Source: Utricularia gibba
Taxonomy: Eukaryota; Streptophyta; Magnoliopsida; Lamiales; Lentibulariaceae
Length of the DNA: 64,000 bases
NCBI GenBank assembly: GCA_002189035.1
Contig: NEEC01000007.1
Span: 248,001 to 312,000, forward strand
Direction of reading: 5' to 3'
Position numbers and translations under genes: made by a program. The notes under the pieces were generated by a model that saw only the letters and a list, made by a program, of their open reading frames with translations, did not search any database and was not told the origin of the DNA. Every line of letters starts with the position of its first letter. Position 1 is the first letter of the stretch. Shown in pieces: positions 21,419-37,122 of the stretch.

Positions 21419-23055
21419 ATGGAGACAGGGAACCTGGTTTTGGAGAGGATCGGAGGAAGAACGAAGCTTACTCGTTGTTTTTCAAAGTACCCGCTGAAAT
21501 TCATCGTCCCAAACAACGTAACCTTCTTCGTTAAAATTACGGTTCCCTTCCTGCAAATTTGCCGCTTCACAGAAATGCTAATGTTTTAGGTTGGCCCGTC
21601 TGACACTGATGCTGTGTGGATTTACACGCTCAACTATGGTGGAGGAATCGTATCTGTAACTAATTGTCCTTCTCAGATACAATGCTAGGGATTCAGAATA
21701 CGTTTTGATCATCCATTAGGTTTTGAAAAATGCAGGGAGATTCAATATCTTTTGGCGTCACAGTTCGCAACGGATGCACAGCTGTCCTCACCACTCAATC
21801 ATCCACAAAGGTTCCTCGCATGATTATGCCGAGTGTTGTATTGCTCCGGGAACAAGGGTTTCATGTGACTGATAACTGATTTGGAAGGGTTGCAGGTCTA
21901 CAAGTCAATAGGATCCAAATGTTCAGAACAGATTATGCAGGTACTTCACCCCTCTTGCAATCTCATGATTTGGGAATGTGGAGATTAGGGGGACTTCATT
22001 ATGCTGTATTACATTCAGATCTCTTGATGGTTGAAGGTGAACTTGAATTTACAATGAGGTGCCTGTGAGTGCATAAGAACGATCATTAAGCTCATGAATT
22101 CATGATGCTAATCTTTGACATGTGTAGGTGACTCTTGGAAATCAGGCACTTTTGGCCGTGATTCCCGATCCAGTGACCTGCTTTTCAACTGCAAGGTATG
22201 ATCAGATACAGAAATTTAAGGTTAAGGCAGATTCAAGTCTGCTGCTTGTTGACTGGATAAGTAGTGGTCGCCATGAAAGAGGTGAAAAATGGTCCTTTGC
22301 GCACTACAAGAGCGTCAACCACATCATTTTGGAGGACAATGAGCCTGTGTTTCTTGATACGGTATTACTGTCACTAATTGCTGTACTGATATTACACAAG
22401 CTACCCTTGTATTTCCCCCGGGTCTCGCATTTGTAGACAAGGTTCGGTTTCGTTTCTGGGTGCGCAGATGTTGTTAGAACATGGAAGTGACTGCAGTATT
22501 TCCAGTCGTCTGCAAGGGTACCAGTCAATAGCAATGATAGTTCTTTTGGGGTATCCGTGATTCTGTGTTTCTCTCTATTTTCATGCAAATGTCAATAGTT
22601 GGAAGGTTGATCATTACAACGCATGGGTTGCTTGTAGGCCAAAGTTGAGGCATATCCAAATGGAAATCACGGAGCATGTGAAGGAATTGCTTCCCCAGCA
22701 AATTGGCTTACCGTCAAGTGGCCTCACAGATTCAAAGCCTAGTTTTCTGGCTTCTTCCAGCACTTTTGGTCCACAGGTGGATGCTTCCATAGTGCTGTAA
22801 CTAGAGCTTTGAGCTGCTTTTTTTCTGATGACAACTACTGTTAACCTTTCTCGAGTACCAACTGTTCAAAGATTTGGACTTCATGATAACTACTCCTGCC
22901 ACTGTTCCAATGTCTTTGGGCTAATATTGTGACGTGTGCAGGGAAATGGTGTTGTTGTCAGGATCGCATCAATGACAACCGAAGCCATTTACAGCTTCCT
23001 GCAAAAACAGTTGGCTGGAATGGAAACTCTGCTTGGAGCTTCACCATATTCCTAG
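21419..23055 (+). CDS. URED: Urease accessory protein D
   Basis: Eight exons: 21419-21517, 21590-21655, 21736-21810, 21896-21940, 22128-22361, 22468-22550, 22638-22776, 22942-23055; about 284 residues, with every junction in frame. It starts METGNLVLERIGGRTKLTRC. Family landmarks follow: IYTLNYGGGIVSGD, GCTAVLTTQSSTKVYKS, VIPDPVTCFSTARY, LLLVDWISSGRHERGEKW, QSIAMIVLLGPKL and FLQKQLAGMETLLGASPYS. UreD works with UreF and UreG to load nickel into apo-urease in the cytosol, so the plant can recover nitrogen from urea. No partner gene is nearby, as expected for a plant. Confidence 0.95.
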
Positions 23056-23152
23056 CACATAAATCTGCTGATTGATCACTTCTCATTTATAAACTCAGAG
23101 TCTGTATCCTTACCACACAAATTGAAGGTGGTATGGTATCAAAAGAATTTAG

Positions 23153-24476
23153 CTAGTCATCATCATCACTAGTTTGATGGGAATAAGAGCATTCTTCACC
23201 AACAATGTCATCATAATCACTCTCCTCATCCGGGCAACTTTCACTGCCCGTGTATTCCAGAGAAAAATCATAAGTACCCTCCAAGTTTTTTTCTGTACAT
23301 TGAGTTGAAAGCTTACTATTCGCTATTCCAAGTTTACTAGAACCAACATTGCAGCTTCCGTTGGGCATACTTTCAGAGTGCCGATTGATAGGATCACCAT
23401 ACAGGGCAACATGACGATAATACAGTTCAAGTTCCTTCTCTGCTATGGCGATGAAGCGTCGCACCGAGTCCAGGGATTGTTCATACTTTGACTTTTCCAA
23501 CGCCTAAGATGAGGAGAAAACACACGTTCAGTGGGATCAGTTTGCACATACTGAGATACACCAAAAGTGCCATGAAGATGAGCGTTTCAGAAGCTACAAG
23601 GTAGTTGAGGACTCTACCTTCTTCTTGGAGAGAGTATCAACTGGTGACATAACCTTTGGCTGCACATAGTTTCTTCCTCGATAAAACACTAAGGTGTCCT
23701 CTCCAATCGTTTGGATGGGGATTCCACCACTCAACCGAGCAATTTCACTTGCGAACTCTTGCAGTTGGCCAGGTTTGCAAGGTTTGCAAATCACTTTGAC
23801 AGTTTCATGTTTCTTCCAGTGCAAATGCATGTTGAGTATCACTCCACCGAATACTCCTCTTCTGCCTACAGGAACATAATTGGACCTCTTCTGCGCCATC
23901 TTTTTCATATAATGTCGTTCTTCACCAGTCAATACATGTGGCTCGACAACAGGACCTTGAGCTTTTGGAACATCGTAAGCCTTCAGTCTTTCAATTAGCA
24001 TGGCTTCCTTGATTTTTGCCTACACGCATAAGTCATCCTTTCAGAATTCTTGAAAAGTAGATACCTTAAAAGGAAAATCAGGGGTTACAGTCGATTGCAT
24101 ATCATTGCATTAGAAGCTTACTTTTTCAAGTTTGAATTTGATCCTCTCCTCTGCGTTAGCAAACCTTTGCTTGGTCTTCTTTCCTTTCACCCCAAGCCTT
24201 CTAGGGTCATTCTTATTGGCAGCCTTTCTCTTTTGCTTCTCTTTCTTTCTTTGAAGCTTTAGCCTTTTCTTGGTCTTCCATTTCTCCTTCTTTGGGGGCT
24301 CTATTTCACATGTCTCAAATTTAGGCTTCCCATCTGGTGATATCACAAGGTTCACCGTTCCATGACTGAAGCTTCTCCTTGGCCAAAACAAATTTTCTAG
24401 GTAACAACTTCTCGGTCCACAATTCAGAAGTGACGATCTCAGGGATGTAAAAGGTGGTTTGCAGCACGCCAATTTC
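23153..24476 (-). CDS. CRM-domain RNA-binding protein (At3g25440/LOH1-like), frame-broken
   Basis: Three exons are clear: 24122-24476, 23618-24019 and 23153-23503. A further 5' exon probably ends at the donor by 24726, but its frame is unclear. After PEIVTSELWTEKLLPRKFVL comes a lysine-rich stretch (PPKKEKWKTKKRLKLQRKKE). Then the CRM fold: LTGEERHYMKKMAQKRSNY, VGRRGVFGGVILNMHLHWKK, VKVICKPCKP and TLVFYRGRNYVQP, followed by a C-terminal coil and an acidic DDDD tail. CRM domains bind group II introns and ribosomal RNA; plant members usually act in chloroplasts or mitochondria. Near 24350-24370 the frame jumps: KLQSW is in one frame and HGTVNLV in another. Homologues, from memory, read WNHGTANLV here, so loss of one copy of an 8-base tandem repeat would explain it. 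Confidence 0.8.
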
Positions 24477-26169
24477 CTGCAAAATAGAAGCACGAAAACC
24501 AGGTGAACAAACATAGACAAATGCCAAACGTTCACACACACACACATACCGATCTCACAAGGTGTCAGCACCTACATCAGTACCAATACCAAGATAGAGT
24601 GGTGTATGCTATGAAAAATCGTAGCGACATTTTCACCTTTTCCCACCGGGATAAACACGAATAGGTAGTTATATTCACTTGCAAAAATTCCCAAGGAGGA
24701 GCACGTTCAAGCTAATATCCATTACCTATTGTTGGATCGGATGGAGTAGTGCCGATGACCACATGCTCTTATCCCAGAAACCCTGCTTCTGAATACACCC
24801 CAAACGAACCTAGAAACTGCATTGTGAAAACTTGCACAATTTAAAAAAAGAAACATGGCGAACTATTAAATCCAGAATCGTTCAAAATAACATACTACTC
24901 AAACCCTCGAGGTTTTTCATTCCCTCCGCTGTTGTCTGCTGAAACTTCAGTCAATCAGTAAGTCTTCCAGCTTGGGCATAGCTCATCGATTTTCCAGGCC
25001 GAAAATAAAAATTTCTTCAAGAAAAAGTATAGAAGAAGGAATTGGAGAATTGCGAAAACCTACTGAGAACGGAAGAAGATGAAGAACACGGATGTCGCCG
25101 GCGGCGTAACGGCTACTCAGGATTGCACTGGAAGTTAAATAACGTATTTTGTGAAAGAAAGGGAAAAAAAAAAAAAGAAAAGCCCATTAAATCGTGGGCC
25201 CTTTATAAAAAAGTTCCCAACAGGTGATGTCTATCCATCCTCTTGGCCCAAACAGAGATCAACGCTACTGTTGCAGGCGGCGACACTCAACTCAATTGAT
25301 CTTGCCCGGAGAACGGTCGGCATGTTGTAGATCAGCTCTCAACATCAAAAACTCCTGTCGAGGAAATTATTGCAGATGCGTTCATATTCACCTTTAACCT
25401 CATTCTCCTGTTCCAGCGTCAGTTCTACTGCAGATGCTCCCTCCCGATCCTACGGCCTATTTCATTGAGCGTCTGCATCATCGTACTGTTCTCTTTCAAG
25501 AATTAACTGCCTATGGATTGGATTGCTGTAGAGAGATCGATGGATCAGGAAAGCCGGTGAGCACGGCGGCTCCGCCGCTCTCGTTTACGTAGGTATCATT
25601 TTTTAAAGGGCATGTTTTATGAGGCTGTTGTAAATGGCTAAACTGTACGATTACAATTTTAGCACCAAGAAATTGTGGTTTTCCTTCTTTTTTTTTTTCC
25701 TTTTCCTCAAGTACGTCTTAATTAATGATGGTTTCGTCTAAATTCAAACTTATTTTTAATGAAGCTAATCGTACGGTCGCATATTAGATTAGAGGAATTT
25801 CCGCGGTAATATTTTGTTACGTGATTTATTTCCAGGATAATATAATATTTTGGAAAATGCAGTACGAAAATATATCGTGTCATTTTATAAAATTTTGATT
25901 TAATCGTCTAAATTGTTCAGAGTTTTCTTGTAGATGAAATCTAGAGTCTAGTGATTAAGAAAACAATTCAACGAACACTCGCCTCCGCGCCCTCATTCGC
26001 ATCAGTCTTTACTGCTTTCGTTGCTCCAGAAATCGGTGTTGATCTTCTGGAGATAGTCGGCTGCTGCACCAAATACGACATTTTTATGCGCCTTTCCGTC
26101 TGGTTCGACGCGGTGATCGGGCCGTTTCAGTTTTGATAACGCTGTTCTGCGGAATCAACGGTGTCGACG
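24477..26169. other. CRM-gene 5' region and CASP upstream region
   Basis: 1.7 kb. On the minus strand, an open stretch ending at a GT donor by 24726 (about 24726-24830) may be a first coding exon for the CRM protein with a targeting peptide (ACGHRHYSIRSNNR). A (CA)n run of about 14 bases lies near 24534-24547. GGCCCA/TGGGCC motifs occur at 25182-25200 and 25243-25250, between the two divergent genes. From 25600 to 25940 the DNA is AT-rich with no coding signal. Confidence 0.4.
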
Positions 26170-29100
26170 ATGGAAGGATCGGAGAAGGAGAAGCTCAACT
26201 CCTCCGGATCGTCTACGCCTGCATCTGCTGTAGCTAATTTTTGGAAAGGTTGTTTTCTTAACAATTTGGTTGTCTATGTTTTTGGTAGTGTACTGCTTGA
26301 CTTCTGATTCGTTGCGTTTCTGCTTATGCTTGTTTGGGTATTTTTCTTTCCCTCTGTCATTCATCCGTTAGATGATTTTCCACTGTTGAAATACATTGGT
26401 TAGCAGTGTCGAGATTCTGTATAATCGTATGTGGTGAAGGTTCTTTCTATTGTCTCTTCAGTCATTCCTCTCGTACTTTGGTGATCCGAAAGTGGGTTGA
26501 CGCCAAGTTGAGTTTTTGCTTGGTGCAGTTAAGATGATATTATTAACAATTTAACCCAATGATTCCAGATTTTGATCTAGAGAAAGAGCGGACTCAATTG
26601 GACGAGCAAGGACTTCGGATTGCTGAAAATCAGGAGAATAGTCAGAAAAGCCGTAGAAGACTAGCAGAAATCACTAGAGGTACTTTGTAATCGAATTTGG
26701 ATTGACTCCTCTATTCTCACCATGTTAACTTTAGGAAACTAAATTTCAAGAAGTCTATTTCTTTCTCTTTTTAATATGATTCCATGTAATTTTTTTGCAC
26801 ATGATAAATCTGCCATTTATTTTATGCTTGCAACTTATTTCTTAACAGATTTTAAGAAGACTCCAGATGAAGAGAAGCTAGCACAGTTTAGTTCTTTGCT
26901 CAAGAGTTATCAAGAAGAGGTTGATAGGATAACGAAGCGAGCAAAATTCGGGGAGAATGCTTTTCTTAATATTTACCAAAAACTTTATGAAGCTCCTGAT
27001 CCTTTCCCAGTTCTTACTCTTGTTGCTGTAAGTATTCTACACATTTTCTCTATTTTGGTTACTATGATATATTTTTTTTTCTCTTCCATAAAGTGCTGAT
27101 AGCTTTCTCGATATCAAGGTGCTTTTTTTAATCTATTTTCCTTTTTTTATGTAGGAGAAGGACTCTAAAATTTCTGATTTAGAGTCTGAAAACAGAAAGA
27201 TGAAGGTCGAGCTTGATGAATTTCGAACAGAATCAACTCATTTGAAAAATCAGCAGGCAATGATCCGAAGACTTGAAGAACGCAACCGCCAGTTAGAGCA
27301 ACAGGTCAGTGACTCTACGTTTATGACATGAGTATTTTGGCTATCAGAAAGGGAGCTTATTTAAGATTTTCGTGTGCGTGTTTCTTTAATATTATCCAGA
27401 TGGAGGAAAAGGTGAAGGAAATTGTTGAGATCAAGCAACGTAATTTGGCTGAAGAGAATCAGAAAACAATGGATGTTTTGAAGGAAAGGTTGCATATTCG
27501 CTGGTGTTCTTTTTCACTTTCTACCAGGAACTTGATTTATTGAAATAATTAGATTTATGCCCATCAATCCAGGGAACGGATGTTGCAAGCTCAGTTACGC
27601 CAGGCTGAAGAAAGTGTTTCCACCATGAGAAAGCTGCACGAATTTGCCCAAAGCCAATTGTTTGAGCTTCGTGCTCAATCAGGTGAGAAAGCTTAAGTAC
27701 TCATAGTTTAGTCACTTGTGTTGATTTTATTTTTTTACTATAAATGTTTGATTTTTCAAGGTTTTTTTCTGTTTCCCTTATAAATTTCAGATGAAGATAG
27801 GGCTGCCAAGCAATCAGAGATTAATATTCTGATGGATGAAGTTGAACATGCACAGACTCGCCTTCAAAGTCTTGAAAGGGAGAAGGTAAACTTCAAAAAA
27901 ATCCTCCTAATCTCCCTAAGTGCCGGTTGTTGTATTGGCTAATTGTGATAGCAAGCTCTGCTGCTATCAAGATATTCTCTATTTTCCCTAATGGTTCTAT
28001 TCCTCTCATTGCTTCATCCATTTCTTGCTTTCTAGTTGAGTTTTGATAACTTGATAATGATTTGCCTTTGTTTCTCTCTCTATGTTTTTAGTTCGGATGT
28101 TTAATAAAAATTCCCCTCCTTTTGCTGTTGTTGTGGCTGCAATGGAATTTTAAGCCTGTGGGCCGAAAAAAGCTTCTGCATAATGACTTAAAGGACCTTG
28201 ACCGGTTCTTTTGTGTTCTTGATATCCCGATTATAGAGTATTTAACCTCGGAAATCTTACTGTGTTCATGAGCAGGGCCTTTTGCAGTCTCAGTTACAAT
28301 CTACCAATGAAGAAAGTGGACAAAAGAGAAGGTACACCAGTGTTTCGAATGCAGTTCCTTTCCCCATATATTTTTTAATGTCTTATTTGTATGGAAATAT
28401 CAAGCACACTATTCATCTTTCTATGTCATTGAATCTTTGAGCATATTCTACTTTCTATGTATCACAAGATCCTATTTGAAGTACAAACCTGCCTTTCGCC
28501 TGATATAAATATTTAAATTGCACCAGTCTTTATCATTCCTTGCTCAAGTGACCTTGGATGTACACCTAATTTTTTTTTCCTGCTTTTCCTTAGCGATAAT
28601 ATTGATGCAAACACAATGCTTGAGAATTCCCTCACTGCAAAGGAAAAGATTGTATCTGAGCTGAATATTGAGCTCCACAACATTGAGACAACACTGTCAA
28701 GTGAACGGGAATATCATATGAATGAGCTGAAGAAGTTGAAGTCACTCCTCAATGAAAAGGTAGCCTACACCCTTTGTCTTCATTAACTTATGTTTTGCTG
28801 GGGACTTCTATCTATAATGGAAATGTTAATCCTTTGCAAATACTTAAAATCAGATGGTCCATATCCTTTTTTTTCCCTTTAAAATCATTGCCGGTAGTGT
28901 GTACAGTCTGTTCCAATGTTTGCTTTATGATTTCTAAGTTACATTTTGTTGCCTTTTGGGGTCATTTAGTTCATAAACTATGGATTACGTCTGAGGATCA
29001 CCATATTACTGTGAATATTGGCCTTGCTTTATCAGTTGTATGTCTTTCAGTATCTCCAATAGTGGCGTTCAATATTGTGTAAAATTTTATAACAATTGCG

Positions 29101-31199
29101 TAGGTGGGTTTTTAAGTTGTGTTATTTTTGAATCTGCAGGGAGCTGAAGTCGACGAGTTGAAGAAGGAGCTTAATGAGAGGCCAACTGACAAACTGGTTG
29201 ACGATTTGAGGAAGAAAGTAAAGATATTACAGGTTTGATGCTAGGATCTTTTCATGTTGAAAATTATATTATTTGAGGCTAATTTGTTTCAATTTTAGAA
29301 TCATAATTGCAGTCTCATAGCAGTGGCATTAACCTTTTTGGTGTTACTCTTCAATCTTAAAGGCTGTTGGTTATAATTCCATTGAAGCTGAGGACTGGGA
29401 AACCGCAACCAGTGGGGAAGAGCTGAGCCAAATGGAATCCTTACTTCTTGACAAGAACAGAAAAATGGAACATGAGCTCACCCAATACAAGGTATGGCAG
29501 TTCAATCATAGTAATTTTTCTTCACTGTTTTCCAAGGGATGCTACTAAGAAGTTATCTTTACTGTGCCTGATTTGCTGGAAAACTATTTACTAGTTTAAG
29601 CAATATTCCCTTTTCAGGTTAAAATAGCGGAAAAGTCATCTTTGTTAGAAGCAGCAGAAATTAAGATACAAGAGTTAAGTGAACAGATCAATGAACAGCA
29701 GGCGCTTATCCAGAAACTCGAGGATGACATACTAACTGTAAGTTTTGTATGTCCAGTTTAGTTAATTTACTGATGACTGTAACAGTCATGATTAGTTTTT
29801 ACCTCATGAGCATATGAGGTGAAGGCTGGTTTCCAGTACTCTCTTGTTGATGACATGAAATGCAGGGCTACAATTCTCAAGATAAGAAGAACAGTTTTTT
29901 TGATGAGTGGGATCTGTCGGATTCCACTGGTTTGAACCCTTTGGAGGTAACTAACGCCTAGTCCTTCTTAAATGATTTTATATATGGTGGTGTTGTGCAT
30001 AAAATCACTTCTGTATGGGGCACAGAATACCTTCCACTTTTTGGCAATGTTCAATAAATGAAAATAAAAACCCTTCTCAATAGTGACTTTGTTGTAGTGG
30101 TCGGGACTTCGTGATGACTGGTCGCTTTACACGCATTTCTTGTTTTCTATACAGAATTCAGAACAAAGGCGTGGTCCTTCTGAACTGGATCAAAGCTCTA
30201 TGCTCAAGGTGATATGCAGCCAACGTGACAGATTTCGATCTCGTTTGCGAGAGACTGAAGAGGTATGATGGATCGTTAACCTATCTGCGAAGCATCTTCG
30301 TTGTGATGATGCTTTCTCGGTGTTATGTATGTCACCATGATTAAATATTTTCAGGAAATACAAAAGTTGAATGATAAAATTGCAGTACTCCATGATGAAC
30401 TTGAGAAGACAAAGGCAGATAACGTTAAGCTCTACGGAAAGATTCGATATGTCCAGGATTACAATTCCGAGAAAGTAATTTCCAGAGGATCAAAGAAGGT
30501 ATTTCAGTTTGCAGCCAACATGCCTTTCCTTATGTCCAGCTGTGCATGTTAGGATCGTTTTTTTTTTAAATGGGCAGCATGTGGAAGATCTCGAAGGTGG
30601 TTTCGCCTCAGACGTTGAGTCAAAGTACAAAAAGATGTATGAAGATGATATCAATCCTTTTGCTGCCTTCTCAAAGAAGGTACATCTTTTCTATCACTTC
30701 CCTTCGGTTTGTTCTCCAACATTTGTCCCTTTTTTTCCCCCTTTTTCAAGCACTCATATTTATCATCCTTTTGTCTTTGACATGAAAACAGGAGAGGGAT
30801 CAAAGGTACAAGGAACTGGGCCTCAGGGACAAAATCACTCTCAGTGGTGGGCGCCTTGTGCTTGGAAACAAGTATGCTTCCTATCTTTTTATCTGCAGGT
30901 GTTTACTTTTGCTTCATAGCCGTGTATTATAGCACAACAAAAATTCCTGTGTGTTTCAGACGCGCGAGGACGTTCGTATTCTTCTACACCATTCTGCTGC
31001 ACATAATGGTCTTCACCCTCCTGTACAGGATGTCTGCCCTGAGTTACCTAAGGTGCCTCTGCTTCTTTTCTATGCTCTCCGCGTCTTGTTTTTGAGGCCA
31101 TCTCCTCACATGTTCTTTCTCCTGTTTTCATTGTTTTACAGCCATGTTCCCGAGGAGAGACTCATGGGAGACATGGTAAACCTTCCTCATCCCCAATAA
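26170..31199 (+). CDS. CASP: Protein CASP, Golgi coiled-coil membrane protein (golgin)
   Basis: Nineteen exons from 26170 to 31199 join in frame to about 680 residues, close to plant CASP length. Coding exons begin at 26170, 26569, 26849, 27155, 27400, 27573, 27791, 28276, 28594, 29140, 29363, 29618, 29866, 30155, 30355, 30578, 30792, 30960 and 31142. Nearly the whole protein is charged, heptad-like coiled coil. The C-terminal part is diagnostic: DINPFAAFSKKERDQRYKEL, DKITLSGGRLVLGNK, then one membrane span (TFVFFYTILLHIMVFTLLY) and a short tail RMSALSYLSHVPEE. It is a tail-anchored-like type II golgin related to the CUX1 splice product and is thought to tether vesicles or link the Golgi to the ER. 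The first 26 residues are Ser/Ala-rich and end NFWKDFDLEKER. Confidence 0.95.
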
Positions 31200-31436
31200 C
31201 ATGTTTATTTGGATCTCCACCATGATTACTACGAATGATTGAACTGGAACAATATGAAAGACTACAGTAGTAAACCAGCAGGTTGTATGGATACCGCAAC
31301 TGCAACATGCAGATTATGCAAAACACACTACTGCGTTTTGCTTTATTTATTTATTTAGTTTTTTTGCCAAAAAAAAAACACTAGAAAATTTCGAAAATAC
31401 GTGTGCCGCCATTTCTTTATTCGGACTCCAGAGCCG

Positions 31437-32167
31437 TTAACCCTCCCAGTCGAAGGTGAACCAGATCTCGTTCACTCTGTTGGTGAATTCGAACGGAGAA
31501 TTGTACTGCGCAACGATGTAGTTCGATGCTCCTTCGTTTCCATGGCGCTTGTAGACTGCATCGCCCCAGACCGTCCCCGCCACGCTCTCGTACAGTGCCG
31601 CGGCTTCCTGTCCGACGTCGTCATCAGCGACGAATCCACTGAATTGCTTCACCGCCACATACGTTTCTCCCCAACTTTGCACATGGAGCCCATCCGCGGA
31701 CGGCGGATTCTTCTGGTTCAACTTGGGGACGTAGAAGCTTATCGCGAATGAGGACGCGCAGAATGGACCGTCGCTTGGTTTCACCTCTGTGATCACCGGC
31801 CCCGTCATTTCGATCTTCTCTTGCTTGTCGTTCTGTCCTTGGATGTATCTGAACAGTCTGGGAAGTGCGGGAATGAAAAACCAGCGTTCAAGCGACGCGG
31901 AATTCAAGGAATTTTAGGGAGACTTGAATCAACTTACTGGAGGAATCCAGTTCGGGTGGCTCCGACGAAGGAGATGTCATCGATTGGGAGAGTAGTTATC
32001 CACTTGGTGGAATTGATACGGCGGATCTCGAATCCGTCGCCCGAGTCGACGACGGTGTAGCTAGGGCACTCGATTCGGTTGCATGTCGGTGGGAATACAG
32101 CGAGGGGGCGACTATCGCACACCGTGAAACTGAGAATCAGGAGGAAGCAGAGACCAAACTTCGCCAT
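31437..32167 (-). CDS. SOUL haem-binding family protein, secreted
   Basis: Two exons: 31938-32167 and 31437-31857, giving 216 residues. A signal peptide is clear (KFGLCFLLILSFTVCDS). The SOUL fold follows: CPSYTVVDSGDGFEIRRI, TRTGFLQLFRYIQGQND, IEMTGPVITEV, FAISFYVPKLNQKNPP and FTNRVNEIWFTFDWEG. SOUL/HBP proteins bind haem or tetrapyrroles; this extracellular or vacuolar plant clade is little studied. It starts 398 bases from SEC23 on the opposite strand. Confidence 0.93.
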
Positions 32168-32565
32168 GGATTACAACACAGGTACTCCTGGTCCAGAAGC
32201 CTGTTACAATGAAAAATATTCGTGTTTCGGCCGGCCACCATTCTTATGGAACCTATCTCTCTTGGTGTACATGGTGACACGCAGTGCAACCATGGCCAAT
32301 CCGTGACGATAAGAAAAGAAGCTCCATATTATATTTCAGAAACGTGAACGTAGAACACAATTTAGGCTGAAAAAACAATGCATTGAATATATATTTTAAA
32401 AGAAAAACTCTGAGATATTTCTAATTGTATAGTCGTTTGACTGATTTCGGACATCGTCGTGGTTGCGACTCCGGTCTTGTTGCGGGAGCCTGCGTGAGCG
32501 CGCAATTCTGGTATTGCGCCGTTGATATTTCCGCCAGCCATTCCTCGAAGCACATTCTCTCGGCA
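32168..32565. promoter_or_regulatory. Divergent promoter between SOUL (-) and SEC23 (+)
   Basis: 398 bases between two start codons. The SEC23 frame stays open upstream of its Met to about 32425, but without family similarity. No strong TATA or site II element was seen. Confidence 0.4.
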
Positions 32566-36547
<3,982 letters not shown>

Positions 36548-37122
36548 ATGAAGAAGATCCGGGAGTGTGTGTTGGGTACTCATTCTTTTTGAATTGATGG
36601 TGGATCAAGGGAGGTGGGTGTTTCTCGTGGATAATGGAGAGGGAGAGATGCATACACGACAACAAAAGTTCATTATCTTTTTAACTGAGGGATTTCAATG
36701 GGATGGGTTTCTATTTTCCTCTGTTTTGGATTCATTTGTATGTTATTTCATTTAGCATTGGAGTAATATTGGCAGAAGAAATGTCATTGAAATGAAAAGA
36801 TTTGTTCACGAAGACTCTCGGATGACAAGAAATTGGACAAGAATTGTTCTGAAACACTGTATTGTTGGGGTTCAAGGCAGGCATGTTTTGTTGTTCGATT
36901 CAAAGGATTTCTTGAAGGTACGCTTTCAGATTGTAGAAATCTTCATCTGTTACTACTGCAAAACGTCCTCGAACAATCCAGGAACTGAATGGCGAACAGC
37001 TTGTACATAGAGTTCCCAATAAATGGATGTTCCAAGATTCTAACTGATAAGTAGCGGAACCCATAAACAGGAAATAGGGAACACTGCTGCATACGATCTC
37101 AACTTTCGCAACTGAGCGAATC
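36548..37122. other. SEC23 3' UTR and ASCH-gene promoter
   Basis: 575 bases between two genes on the same strand. No coding exon or repeat is supported. Confidence 0.5.

Noticed and set aside
24110..24571. The longer minus-strand frame (LACCKPPFTSLRSS...) as the true CRM N-terminus
   Set aside because: The other frame (PEIVTSELWTEKLLPRKFVL) matches the family; the long frame is correct only after the break near 24360.
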